In this document: piece after piece, positions 35,151 to 43,482 of the stretch
Numbering within the stretch: position 1 is the first letter of the stretch
How the letters are laid out: each line of letters begins with the position of its first letter
Assembly (NCBI GenBank): GCA_963811805.1
Contig: CAWESU010000001.1
Location: forward strand, 1 to 64,000
Direction: 5' to 3'
Length of the DNA stretch: 64,000 nt
DNA from: DAHUXN01 sp963811805
GTDB lineage: Bacteria > Acidobacteriota > Terriglobia > Acidiferrales > UBA7541
Made by a program: the position numbers and the translations under genes
The notes under the pieces: model-generated
What the model was told of the DNA's origin: nothing
The model's database searches: none
The model's input: only the letters and a program-made list of their open reading frames with translations

Positions 35151-35984
35151 ATGGATGCTCGACACCCGCCGTCGGGAGGTCCTTCAAGCACCGGTGCGCC
35201 TGTTCCAGACCACCTCGATCGCCTGGATTCCTGGAAAGCGGTCGCCACCTTCCTCAGGCGTGATGTTCGGACGGTTCAGCGCTGGGAAGCTACTGAGGGC
35301 TTGCCGGTCTACCGCCAGCGGCATTCAAAACAGGGTTCCATCCACGCTTACAAATCGGAAATCGAGGCCTGGTGGGACGCCCGCCAATCTGTCCCCAAAC
35401 AGGGGCAACCCGAAACCGATCAGAGCCAAGGTCGCGGCCGCATTTCGCTCGACATCTCCTATCCGCAACTAGCCATCTATGCCGCTCTCATCATTGTTCT
35501 GTCTCTGTCAATCGCTGTCGCAAAGCAGATGCTGCAAAGCCATCGACCCGCTTCGCCAATTGCTGCTCGTCCCCAGCGGTCCACCATTGCCGTTCTCCCG
35601 TTCCAGAGTCTTTCAAACACCTCTAAGGACGCCACCGTTGCATACAGTATAACCATTTCGGTCATTACCGACTTCATATATTCCAGAGCGCTGCGCGTAA
35701 TCGACCACAGCTTGGTTATGCCTTACGAAGGCAGCACCGACACCCCCGAGCACATCGCGCAGCTCCTTCATTCTGATAAGCTGCTTCGAGGAACCGCGGG
35801 CTACTCCGGCAATAGCCTTCACGTCGCTGCGGAGCTGGTCGATCCGGTGACCGGCGATACCATCTGGTCCAGACAATACGAACGGGCGGGGACAGATTTA
35901 CCGAAGATCGAAAATGAAATCGCCAGCACTATCGCCAACGACGTCGAAAACAACCTCAGCCATCGGGACCCGCCTCAACAGTAG
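35151..35984 (+). CDS. HTH-transmembrane regulator with FlgO/TolB-like periplasmic domain
   Basis: A 277-residue one-component regulator. An N-terminal MerR/excisionase-like helix-turn-helix (DSWKAVATFLRRDVRTVQRW, with GSIHAYKSEIEAWWD) is followed by a linker, one membrane helix (about 100-124, LAIYAALIIVLSLSIAVA), then a periplasmic domain of the FlgO/TolB-N kind (TIAVLPFQSLS; LLRGTAGYSGNSLHVAAELV; GDTIWSRQYER). The ATG at 35151 has GGGGGAG upstream; the TTG at 35130 is rejected. The plan resembles CadC/ToxR-type membrane regulators common in Acidobacteria. It is divergent from the polysaccharide genes and may regulate them. Confidence 0.78.
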   Translation: MDARHPPSGGPSSTGAPVPDHLDRLDSWKAVATFLRRDVRTVQRWEATEGLPVYRQRHSKQGSIHAYKSEIEAWWDARQSVPKQGQPETDQSQGRGRISLDISYPQLAIYAALIIVLSLSIAVAKQMLQSHRPASPIAARPQRSTIAVLPFQSLSNTSKDATVAYSITISVITDFIYSRALRVIDHSLVMPYEGSTDTPEHIAQLLHSDKLLRGTAGYSGNSLHVAAELVDPVTGDTIWSRQYERAGTDLPKIENEIASTIANDVENNLSHRDPPQQ

Positions 35985-36044
35985 CGGCGCATCGCACCAC
36001 CCGGGAGTCTGACCGCCCTTCCGCATCGCAACGCGGCAACCAAA

Positions 36045-37079
36045 TCAAAGCGTCTGCGTCACAATTTGTAACGACCGCGGACGATCGGGATCTAAGCCCT
36101 TCACTTCCGCCAACTGCGCCGCAAAAAGCTGGCCCGGCACGATGTACGGTATCGCGCTATAAATCTCCGGAATCTTCCCCGGCACGCGAATCGTCCGCGT
36201 GATTCCCGGCAGGCGCACATCCGTCGACGTAATGGCAATCGTCTCCGCGCGCAATCCGGCAAGCCTTTTGATCAGTTGTCGCTGCCCGGCAAACGTCTTC
36301 CCCTGCGGCGCAAACAGAATCACCGGAAAGTCCCGCTCGATCATCGCGATTGGGCCGTGCAAAAAATCTGCCGACGAAAACCGTTCCGCCACGATGTAAC
36401 ACGTCTCCATCAATTTCAGCGAGAGTTCGAATGCATTCGCGTAATTCAAGCCCCGCGCCACCACAGCGCACTGCCTCATATATCGGTACCGCTGCACCAT
36501 CCCTCGGATTTCGACCGCCAATTTCAGCGTCTCGCGCACTCGAGCGGGAATCTCGCTCACCGATTTCAGCTCAATCTCGCGTCCCAGCGCGAACGCCATC
36601 AAATACAAAATCATCAGCTGGCCCGTAAACGTCTTCGTTGCCGCCACCGAGCGTTGCCTTCCGGCGCGCACCAGGAACGATTCCTCTGCCACGCGCACCA
36701 TCTGCGACTTCGCTTCGTTCGTGATGGCTACGGTGAATGCGCCCTGCTTCCGCGCGTCCTTCAGCACCAAGTTGATATCCGTGCCTGCGCCGGATTGCGA
36801 GATTCCAACCACCAGCGCCCGGCGAAGATCCAGCCGCGCATGGTAGAGCGTGTGCACCGACGGCGCACACAGCGACACCGGAATCCCGGTCGCGATTTCC
36901 AGCAAATAGCGTCCAAAAAGCGCCGCATTGTCCGACGTTCCGCGCGCCACCAGCACGATCAGCCGGAAATCGCGCGCCGCTGCGAACTTCTTGAAGTCGG
37001 CCGCGTGCGCGCGCTCCGCCTCGAAGGTTCGCCGCAGCGCCTCCGGTTGCTCCTCGATTTCTGCCATCATTTGCGACAT
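36045..37079 (-). CDS. SIS-domain sugar-phosphate isomerase/aminotransferase (GlmS C-terminal-like)
   Basis: A 344-residue protein with two tandem SIS domains as in the isomerase half of GlmS and in AgaS/FrlB: VLVARGTSDNAALFGRYLLE and ISQSGAGTDINLVLKDARK in the first; CAVVARGLNYANAFELSLKL and ADFLHGPIAMI in the second. There is no glutaminase domain, so ammonia or a different amino donor would be used. The ATG at 37079 behind GGGAAG is preferred, because a longer ORF (to 37139) would overlap the upstream gene. It could be a glucosamine-6-phosphate deaminase or an amino-sugar isomerase; the neighbours are hydrolases of amide bonds. Confidence 0.85.
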   Translation of the reverse strand: MSQMMAEIEEQPEALRRTFEAERAHAADFKKFAAARDFRLIVLVARGTSDNAALFGRYLLEIATGIPVSLCAPSVHTLYHARLDLRRALVVGISQSGAGTDINLVLKDARKQGAFTVAITNEAKSQMVRVAEESFLVRAGRQRSVAATKTFTGQLMILYLMAFALGREIELKSVSEIPARVRETLKLAVEIRGMVQRYRYMRQCAVVARGLNYANAFELSLKLMETCYIVAERFSSADFLHGPIAMIERDFPVILFAPQGKTFAGQRQLIKRLAGLRAETIAITSTDVRLPGITRTIRVPGKIPEIYSAIPYIVPGQLFAAQLAEVKGLDPDRPRSLQIVTQTL

Positions 37080-37111
37080 CGTGCTTCCCACCCCGAAAAA
37101 TGCATCCGTCG

Positions 37112-38887
37112 TTACTGCTCCTCCGCGCCTCCGTGCCAACCCGGCCCGCGCAGCGCACGCCCGGCCGTCACGCCGGTCAGCTTTCCCTCTTCGAATTCCA
37201 GCTGCCCGTTCACGAACACGTAGTCCACTCCCACCGACATTTGATTCGGATCCGTGTACGTCGCCTTATCGATGATTGTCTTGGGGTCAAAGACCGTTAC
37301 GTCCGCAAAAAATCCCGGCTTCAGCAGCCCGCGCCCCGTCAAATGCTCCCGCTCCGCCGGCAAGGACGTAATTTTGCGAATCGCCTCCGGCCACGGCACC
37401 AAATGCAAGTCCCGCACGTAATGCCCCAGAAATCTCGGCATCGCGCCCCATGCTCGCGGATGGTTGTGCGGCTCAAAAAGCGGCCCGTCGAGCGACGTCT
37501 CGTTCGCATCCAAGCATATGCTCGTCCAGCGCTGCTTCAAGCCGTACTGCAAATCCTGCTCGTTCGCGATGAAGTAAAGCGCGCCCGTCTGCGCGTTATC
37601 TGCAATCACGAAATCGAAAAGCGCATCGAGCGGATCCTTCTTTTCCGCGGCCGCCATCTGCGCCACGGTCTTGCCATCGTATTTTTTCAGATCCGGATTC
37701 ACCACGCCCGAAATCATCACCCCTGACGCCCCGCCGCTGTCAAAATACAAATTCTCCCAGTTCGGATGGTCCGCCGCCATTTCCACCTTGATTCGCCGAC
37801 GGACCGCCGGATCGTGCAGCCGCGCCAGCAATTTGTCCGTGCCGCCATCCGCCACCCACGGTGGCAGGCACGAAGCCAGCTGCGTCGCACCCGCTAGATA
37901 TGGATACATATTCGCGGCGATGTTCAAGCCCGAGTCTCGCGCCGCCTGAATTTTCGCCACCAGTTTCGGCATCGAACCCCAGCGCGATTTTCCGCTCACT
38001 TTCAGATGAAAAATCTCCACCGGCAAATGCGCCTCGCGCCCGATCTCCATCGCTTCATCCACTGCCTGAATCTCCGTTTGTCCTTCACTGCGCATGTGCG
38101 ACCCGTAAATTCCGCCATACTGCGATGCCACTTTCGCCAGCGCAATCAGCTCATCCGTTTTCGCGTAGTGCCCCGGTGGATAGATCAGCGCCGTCGAAAC
38201 GCCCAGCGCGCCCTGCTGCATCGCCTGCGCCACCAGCACTTCCATCTCTTTCAGCTCGTCCGCCGTCGGCGCGCGGTCATCATCTCCAATCACCGCTTCG
38301 CGAACCTGCGCCGCGCCCACGTAAGTACCCAGATTCAGCGCTGTCCCGGATCTTTCCAGTCGCTCGAAATATCCGTTCATATCCGTCCAGTCAATCGTCA
38401 AATGAAAGTGGTCTAGAAATGGTTTCAGCGGCCCCAGCGTGCGTTCGTCCTGCGGCGCGGCCGATTGGCCCTCGCCCGTGATTTCGCTGGTGATTCCCTG
38501 CGAAAGCTTGCTCAGCGCCCGCTTATCAATCAGCAGCGAAGTCTCCGATTGCCCCAGCATGTCGATGAAACCCGGCGCAACGATCTTCCCCGTCGCGTTG
38601 ATGGTCTGTTTCGCTGTCGCGCCATCCAGTTTTCCAATCGCCACGATCTTGTCGCTACGAATCCCAATGTCCGCCGCATACCAGGGATTCCCGGTGCCGT
38701 CGAGAATGTGCCCTCCGCGAATAATCACGTCGTAGCTCTCTGCGCCCGCATTCGCCTCTTGGCGCGCCACTGAGCGCATTCCCACCACGGCCACGCCGGC
38801 CACAAAGAGCACTCCTGCGCCAATCATCATTCGCCGCATTATTCCCGCCTTTCCTTCCGACGTTTTCTTCCGTCCGCGCGTCATCAC
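37112..38887 (-). CDS. D-aminoacylase-like amidohydrolase
   Basis: A 591-residue exported amidohydrolase of the N-acyl-D-amino-acid deacylase group: membrane-anchor/signal segment (about 18-37), DVIIRGGHILDGTGNPWYAADIGI, APGFIDMLGQSE, SHMRSEGQTEIQAVDEAMEI, VEIFHLKVSGK and SICLDANE. The typical HxH metal motif after GFID is replaced by MLGQSE, so metal binding must differ from the classic enzyme; His in SHMR and IFHLK remain. Its start overlaps the stop of the beta-lactamase-like gene (ATGA). It probably hydrolyses N-acyl amino acids or peptides in the periplasm. Confidence 0.82.
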   Translation of the reverse strand: MMTRGRKKTSEGKAGIMRRMMIGAGVLFVAGVAVVGMRSVARQEANAGAESYDVIIRGGHILDGTGNPWYAADIGIRSDKIVAIGKLDGATAKQTINATGKIVAPGFIDMLGQSETSLLIDKRALSKLSQGITSEITGEGQSAAPQDERTLGPLKPFLDHFHLTIDWTDMNGYFERLERSGTALNLGTYVGAAQVREAVIGDDDRAPTADELKEMEVLVAQAMQQGALGVSTALIYPPGHYAKTDELIALAKVASQYGGIYGSHMRSEGQTEIQAVDEAMEIGREAHLPVEIFHLKVSGKSRWGSMPKLVAKIQAARDSGLNIAANMYPYLAGATQLASCLPPWVADGGTDKLLARLHDPAVRRRIKVEMAADHPNWENLYFDSGGASGVMISGVVNPDLKKYDGKTVAQMAAAEKKDPLDALFDFVIADNAQTGALYFIANEQDLQYGLKQRWTSICLDANETSLDGPLFEPHNHPRAWGAMPRFLGHYVRDLHLVPWPEAIRKITSLPAEREHLTGRGLLKPGFFADVTVFDPKTIIDKATYTDPNQMSVGVDYVFVNGQLEFEEGKLTGVTAGRALRGPGWHGGAEEQ

Positions 38888-40392
38888 TGCCCCGCCCCGT
38901 TCACCCGGTCGAACTCGATTCCATCCATCGTCACTTTCGACACGTCTCCGCCCTCGTCCAGGCTGAACATCACCGGCGCCCTGCCGAACCCGCCCAAATC
39001 GCCCACAAACGTGTCGTACTGAAAATGTTTCAGGGTTCCGTTGAACGAATTAAACTTGACCTGCAACTGGTCGCCTTCGAGCGTCACCACCACGTCGCCA
39101 TACGCCTTGCTTCGATACGTTCCCGCATAGGCCGCCAGCTCGCGCGACGGATGCGTGTCCGGATGTTTCGGATTCGCTTCCCCCGCTTCGGCCCTCTTTT
39201 CCATCGCGCTGAACTGGTCCGCTACTTTCTGGAAATGCGCGACCCAATCCTGCTGCGGTAAATTCAGAAATTCATCGACCAAATGCCAGCCCAGCCCCGC
39301 GCGCAGCGCCGTGTGATCCAAATTCGTCAGAATCACAAAGCCCGTCTTCACTTCCGGAATCAGCACCACCAGCGACGCAAATCCATCGATGTCTCCCGGA
39401 TGCAGCCAAATCTGGTGTCCGTCATAATCCTGAATAAACCAGCCCATCCCGTAGCTCATCTGCAGCGACTTCGGAAAGAACAGATCGAACTCCCCTCCTT
39501 GCGGCACCACGATCTGCGGTGTGTGCATCTCTCGCAGGCTTTTCGCAGAAACAATCTGCTGCCCATTCGCCATGCCGTCGTTCAACTGCATCGCGATCCA
39601 TTTCGTCATGTCCTTGACGCCAGCATTGATCGATCCCGCCGGAGCAACGTTGTCGATATTCCGCCACGGAATCGTCACCACTTTTCCATCCTTCAGATCA
39701 TGTGGCGTCGCATGGTCCGCCGCGTTTTGCGCGTCCGTCGCGCTGAAATCCGCGCCGGTCATTCCCAGCGGCGCCCAAATATGCGCACGCACAAAATCCT
39801 GCCACGTCCCTCCGCTCGCCTGCCCCACCGCGTAGCCTGCCGTCGCGTACATCACATTTTGATATTCGAACCTCGCGCGAAATCCAAACTCCGGCGGGAT
39901 GTAACGCACCCGCCGGATAATCTCTTCCGCCGAAAATGACCCGCCATACCACAGCAGATCCGTTCCGCCCATTCCCGTGCGATGCGTCAGCAAATCCCGC
40001 ATGGTCACGTTTTCATCCGCCAGCGGGTCATACAGATGAAAAAACGGAATGTACTCATCCACGCGGTCATCCCAGTGCATCTTCCCTTCGTCCACCAGGA
40101 TCCCGACGGCCGCCGCCGTAAACGCCTTCGTGCACGAGCCGATGTCAAACAACGTGTCCGGCGTTACCGGCTGCCCTGTCGTGATGTCCCGCACGCCAAA
40201 TCCCTTCACGTAGACCGCCTGGCCGTTTTGCACGATCCCCACCGCCAGCCCCGGCACTCTCCCATCATGCATTGCGGTCTGGATATAGCTGTCCAGCGCC
40301 TGCCATCGCGCATCCGACTGCGCCTGCGCTGCCGCGGCAAGTCCCAGCAAACATGCCATCACCAAGATGCTGCGTATCAAGCGGTTCTTCAT
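38884..40392 (-). CDS. Serine hydrolase, class C beta-lactamase family
   Basis: A 502-residue secreted serine hydrolase of the AmpC/D-alanyl-D-alanine peptidase-like (S12) family. A signal peptide ends near AQAQ. The SxxK motif is GSCTKAFTA; a YxN motif appears as FEYQNVMY; and the KTG-equivalent is HPGDIDG, as in many esterase-like members. A C-terminal lipocalin-like domain (about 400-502; LAAYAGTYRSKAYGDVVVTL) is typical. The ATG at 40392 has GGAGAGGAAAG upstream. It is coupled to the D-aminoacylase-like gene, suggesting joint degradation of D-amino-acid or amide compounds. Confidence 0.88.
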   Translation of the reverse strand: MKNRLIRSILVMACLLGLAAAAQAQSDARWQALDSYIQTAMHDGRVPGLAVGIVQNGQAVYVKGFGVRDITTGQPVTPDTLFDIGSCTKAFTAAAVGILVDEGKMHWDDRVDEYIPFFHLYDPLADENVTMRDLLTHRTGMGGTDLLWYGGSFSAEEIIRRVRYIPPEFGFRARFEYQNVMYATAGYAVGQASGGTWQDFVRAHIWAPLGMTGADFSATDAQNAADHATPHDLKDGKVVTIPWRNIDNVAPAGSINAGVKDMTKWIAMQLNDGMANGQQIVSAKSLREMHTPQIVVPQGGEFDLFFPKSLQMSYGMGWFIQDYDGHQIWLHPGDIDGFASLVVLIPEVKTGFVILTNLDHTALRAGLGWHLVDEFLNLPQQDWVAHFQKVADQFSAMEKRAEAGEANPKHPDTHPSRELAAYAGTYRSKAYGDVVVTLEGDQLQVKFNSFNGTLKHFQYDTFVGDLGGFGRAPVMFSLDEGGDVSKVTMDGIEFDRVNGAGQ

Positions 40393-40536
40393 TTCTCTTT
40401 CCTCTCCAAGAAGTTGCCCGCGCATCCTATCACACAGTCCGTACCCTGAAACCCTTCAGTGCTCCACCATTTTCTTACTTTAAGAACCGGGCGAGTTCGC
40501 CGCATCGCTGAGCACAAAGCTCAGCTGCGCGCGCAC

Positions 40537-40571
40537 AAAAAAAGCGGGCAGCGCCTCGCGGCCTGCCCGCT
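40537..40571 (-). terminator. Rho-independent terminator for the secreted protein gene at 40598
   Basis: On the minus strand, a 9-bp perfect stem (AGCGGGCAG/CTGCCCGCT, 40543-40551 with 40563-40571) is followed by a run of seven T, 26 nt after the stop. Confidence 0.85.
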
Positions 40572-40597
40572 TCAATTCACAGCTTGGAAGTTAGGAA

Positions 40598-40972
40598 CTA
40601 CGCCCCCGGATTCGCAGCCGGTGCCGCTTTCGCCATTCCAATCATCTTCACCGAAGTCACATGGATTGTGTCGCCATCGAGCGTGCCGTAAACGTGCACG
40701 TGATGCGACGCATGCTCGGCAACATCCGACTGCGGATCCAGCTGATACACTTTCTTGTTGTATGTATCATAGAGAACATACTTGGCCCCCATGCTCACGC
40801 ACTTCTTGATGCAGGCCTCGTTTGTTCTCATCTTCGCGTTCATGGCGCATTTGCTGTCCGTGATGTACCCGCCCCACCATTGCGTCGCGGTCGCTGCGGC
40901 CTTCGGAGCGGCAAAGCCCCCACTGGTCACAAATAAAATTGCAGCAACACATAGTAATGTACGCTTGAACAT
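40598..40972 (-). CDS. Small secreted protein (DUF5818-like)
   Basis: A 124-residue exported protein: signal peptide (about 1-21, GGFA-A), then a compact domain with WWGGYITDSKCAMNAKM and ACIKKCVSMGAKYVLYD, three to four cysteines and an OB-like strand pattern (HHVHVYGTLDGDTIHVTSVK). GGAGG lies 9 nt before the ATG at 40972 and touches the ATG at 40981, so the downstream start is chosen. Proteins with the same CxxxC-type pattern are common, uncharacterised exported proteins in Acidobacteria. It has its own terminator. Confidence 0.75.
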   Translation of the reverse strand: MFKRTLLCVAAILFVTSGGFAAPKAAATATQWWGGYITDSKCAMNAKMRTNEACIKKCVSMGAKYVLYDTYNKKVYQLDPQSDVAEHASHHVHVYGTLDGDTIHVTSVKMIGMAKAAPAANPGA

Positions 40973-41214
40973 GTTTTGCATCCTCCTCGGTGTAACCACT
41001 TTATGGCTCAATTGAGGGCCAATTTCGTTAACATTTTGTCACCTCCCCCGCGTTTTGTCCATACAGCGTCCTCCGCGCACTCGATCCCGGGCGTTTGGTC
41101 AGTTTGGCTTTTCTTGATCGCGACACACTAAGTAAAAATTCAAACTGACCCATTACCTGATCCTACTCACCGTTGACAACACGCTCCTCGCGTCATAGCC
41201 TCGCCTTGAAAAAA

Positions 41215-42723
41215 ATGCCCGTCCCGGCCACTCTTAGCCCGCTTCCCTACCGCCCCCATCCGCATCTCTACGAAATCAACACCTGGGCCTGGCTCGAAGA
41301 GCTCTCCGCAAAATATGGCCGCCGTATCGCCTTGCGTGACGTCCCGTCCAGCGAATGGGACGAAATCGCTCGCCTCGGCTTCGATTTCGTCTGGCTCATG
41401 GGCATCTGGGAACGCAGCCCTGCAGGCCGCCGTTATTTCCAGCTCGATCCGTCCAGCTTCCCCGGATTCGATCAGGCCCTTCCCGGCTGGAAGCTCAGTC
41501 AGGTTGTCGGCTCGCCCTATTCCGTCCGTCAGTACCGGCCGGACCCGCGCATCGGCTCCTGGGCCGATCTCGACCACGCCCGCGAACAGCTCCGCGCCCG
41601 CCGCATCGGCCTGATTCTCGACTTCGTCGCCAACCACACTGCGCCCGACCACCCCTGGGCTGCTGCGCATCCGGAATATTTTATTCGTGGCGCACAGGCA
41701 GATTTTCGCCGAGCCCCCTCCGCGTTTTTCTTGCACGAAACCGCCGCCGAGCCCTTCCTTTTCGCTCACGGCCGCGATCCCTACTTCCCTGCTTGGCGCG
41801 ACGTTATCCAGCTCGATTATTTCGAACCCGCCGCGCGCGCCGCGCTCATCGCCGAGCTCCGCGAAATCTCCAATCACTGCGACGGCGTCCGTTGCGACAT
41901 GGCCATGCTCGTTTTGAACGACATTTTCGCGCGCACCTGGAGCCCGCTCCTCGCCGGGCGCAAGCCTCCTCCTCGCGAATTCTGGAGCGAAGCCATCGCC
42001 GCTCTCCCGCACGAATTTGTCTGGCTCGCCGAAGTCTACTGGAACTGCGAAGCGCCCATTCAGGCTCTCGGCTTCCAGTTCACCTACGACAAGGGCCTTT
42101 ACGATGCGTTGCGCGACGGCCAACCCGTCGAAGTTCACGCGCGCCTCGCCGCCGACGTTGCCAGCCAAAGCCACGCCGCACGCTTTCTCGAAAATCACGA
42201 CGAAGCCCGCGCTGCCACAACCTTCGGCGCCGCAAGACTCGAAGCCTTCGCCACTCTGCTCGCCACGCTTCCCGGCATGCGCTTCTATCATCACGGCCAG
42301 CTCGACGGCCGCAAAATTCATCTGCCCATGCCTCTCGCCGTCGCCGCACCGGAAAAGCCCGACGCCTCCACGCGCAGTTTCTACGAACGCATCCTGCAGC
42401 TCTCGAATGATCCCGTTTTTCACTCCGGCCAGTGGCAACTACTAGACGTCAGCTCTGCGGGCGACGACTCGTTTCGCAATCTCGTCGCCTATCAGTGGCT
42501 CTCAGCAAACTCTCGCAAAATTGTTGTCGTGAATCTTGCTGCTGACGCCTCGCAAGGCCGCGTGCGCATTCCCGACGAAATCTCCGCATCGCAGCAATAC
42601 ACCTTTCTCGACCAGCTCCACGACGTTCCCTATCCGCGCGCCGGCGCCGAACTCATCGAGTCCGGCCTCTACATCCGCCTCGACGCCTTCCGCGCCCACC
42701 TCTTCGCCGTCACCCCTCTCTGA
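41215..42723 (+). CDS. Alpha-amylase family (GH13) glycosidase
   Basis: A 502-residue cytoplasmic GH13 enzyme. Conserved regions are present: LILDFVANHTAPDHPW (I), DGVRCDMAMLVLND (II, nucleophile Asp), FVWLAEVYWN (III, acid/base Glu) and ARFLENHDEARAAT (IV). No starch-binding domain; the C-terminal beta domain ends FRAHLFAVTPL. The ATG at 41215 is preferred over a TTG at 41173. The region-II variant and overall organisation resemble maltogenic/maltosyl-transferase-like enzymes. The substrate is likely a maltooligosaccharide or trehalose-related sugar, not determined. Confidence 0.88.
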   Translation: MPVPATLSPLPYRPHPHLYEINTWAWLEELSAKYGRRIALRDVPSSEWDEIARLGFDFVWLMGIWERSPAGRRYFQLDPSSFPGFDQALPGWKLSQVVGSPYSVRQYRPDPRIGSWADLDHAREQLRARRIGLILDFVANHTAPDHPWAAAHPEYFIRGAQADFRRAPSAFFLHETAAEPFLFAHGRDPYFPAWRDVIQLDYFEPAARAALIAELREISNHCDGVRCDMAMLVLNDIFARTWSPLLAGRKPPPREFWSEAIAALPHEFVWLAEVYWNCEAPIQALGFQFTYDKGLYDALRDGQPVEVHARLAADVASQSHAARFLENHDEARAATTFGAARLEAFATLLATLPGMRFYHHGQLDGRKIHLPMPLAVAAPEKPDASTRSFYERILQLSNDPVFHSGQWQLLDVSSAGDDSFRNLVAYQWLSANSRKIVVVNLAADASQGRVRIPDEISASQQYTFLDQLHDVPYPRAGAELIESGLYIRLDAFRAHLFAVTPL

Positions 42724-42864
42724 TTGTTTTCTCCCAAACGCACAACAGCCAAAGATTCCGTCGCTCACCGGCTGGGAAAATATATTTTTGACCCTCATTT
42801 CATTTCGTGCTTCCATGCTCCCAGCGCCCTGAAGCTCGAAACAAATCTACCATCGGAGAAAACA

Positions 42865-43437
42865 ATGACCGAACAAAAGTACTCGGCACTGTCGGCCAAT
42901 ACCCCCTCTCGAAGGCAAGTCATTGTTGGCGCCGCCGCCACATTCGGCGGTTTGGCTCTGGGCTCGGCGAATGCCTGGGCTGCCGCCAGCGACGAACTCT
43001 CTCACACCGCGGAATCCATCCATATGGAGCCTGTTTTCGAAGCCAGCCCCGCACGCGTCTATGACGCGCTCACTGTCGCCGCACAGTTCGACAAAGTCTC
43101 CAAGCTCAGCGCCGCCATGAAGTCCGGCATGGCGCCCGCTACCAAACCCACCATGATCAGCCGCGTACCCGGCAGCGCATTTTCGCTCTTTGGCGGCTAC
43201 GTCACCGGCAGGAATATCGAACTCGTCCCCGACAAGCGCATCGTCCAGGCTTGGCGCTCGGGCAGTTGGGACCCGGGCATCTATTCCATCGCCAAGTTCG
43301 AGCTTATCGCGCAGGGCTCCAGCACGAAACTCATCTTTGACCAGGCTGGCTTCCCAGAAAGTGACGATCACCTTGTTCCGGGCTGGCACGAAAATTATTG
43401 GAACCCGCTCGCCCTCTTCCTCGCGATGCCGGCATAG
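42865..43437 (+). CDS. Tat-exported SRPBCC/AHSA1-like protein
   Basis: A 190-residue protein beginning MTEQ behind GGAGA. An N-terminal Tat-type signal (SRRQVIVGAAATFGGLALG, about 15-33) leads to a START/SRPBCC fold: MEPVFEASPARVYDALTVAA, SLFGGYVTGRNIELVPDKRI, VQAWRSGSWDPGIYS, GWHENYWNPLALFL. AHSA1 domains are usually cytoplasmic, so export through Tat is uncommon and hints at a ligand-binding role in the periplasm. The ligand is unknown. Confidence 0.8.
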   Translation: MTEQKYSALSANTPSRRQVIVGAAATFGGLALGSANAWAAASDELSHTAESIHMEPVFEASPARVYDALTVAAQFDKVSKLSAAMKSGMAPATKPTMISRVPGSAFSLFGGYVTGRNIELVPDKRIVQAWRSGSWDPGIYSIAKFELIAQGSSTKLIFDQAGFPESDDHLVPGWHENYWNPLALFLAMPA

Positions 43438-43482
43438 GTCAAGAGCCGCGGCGCCGCGCTTCACGCATTTGCAAACGGGCGG

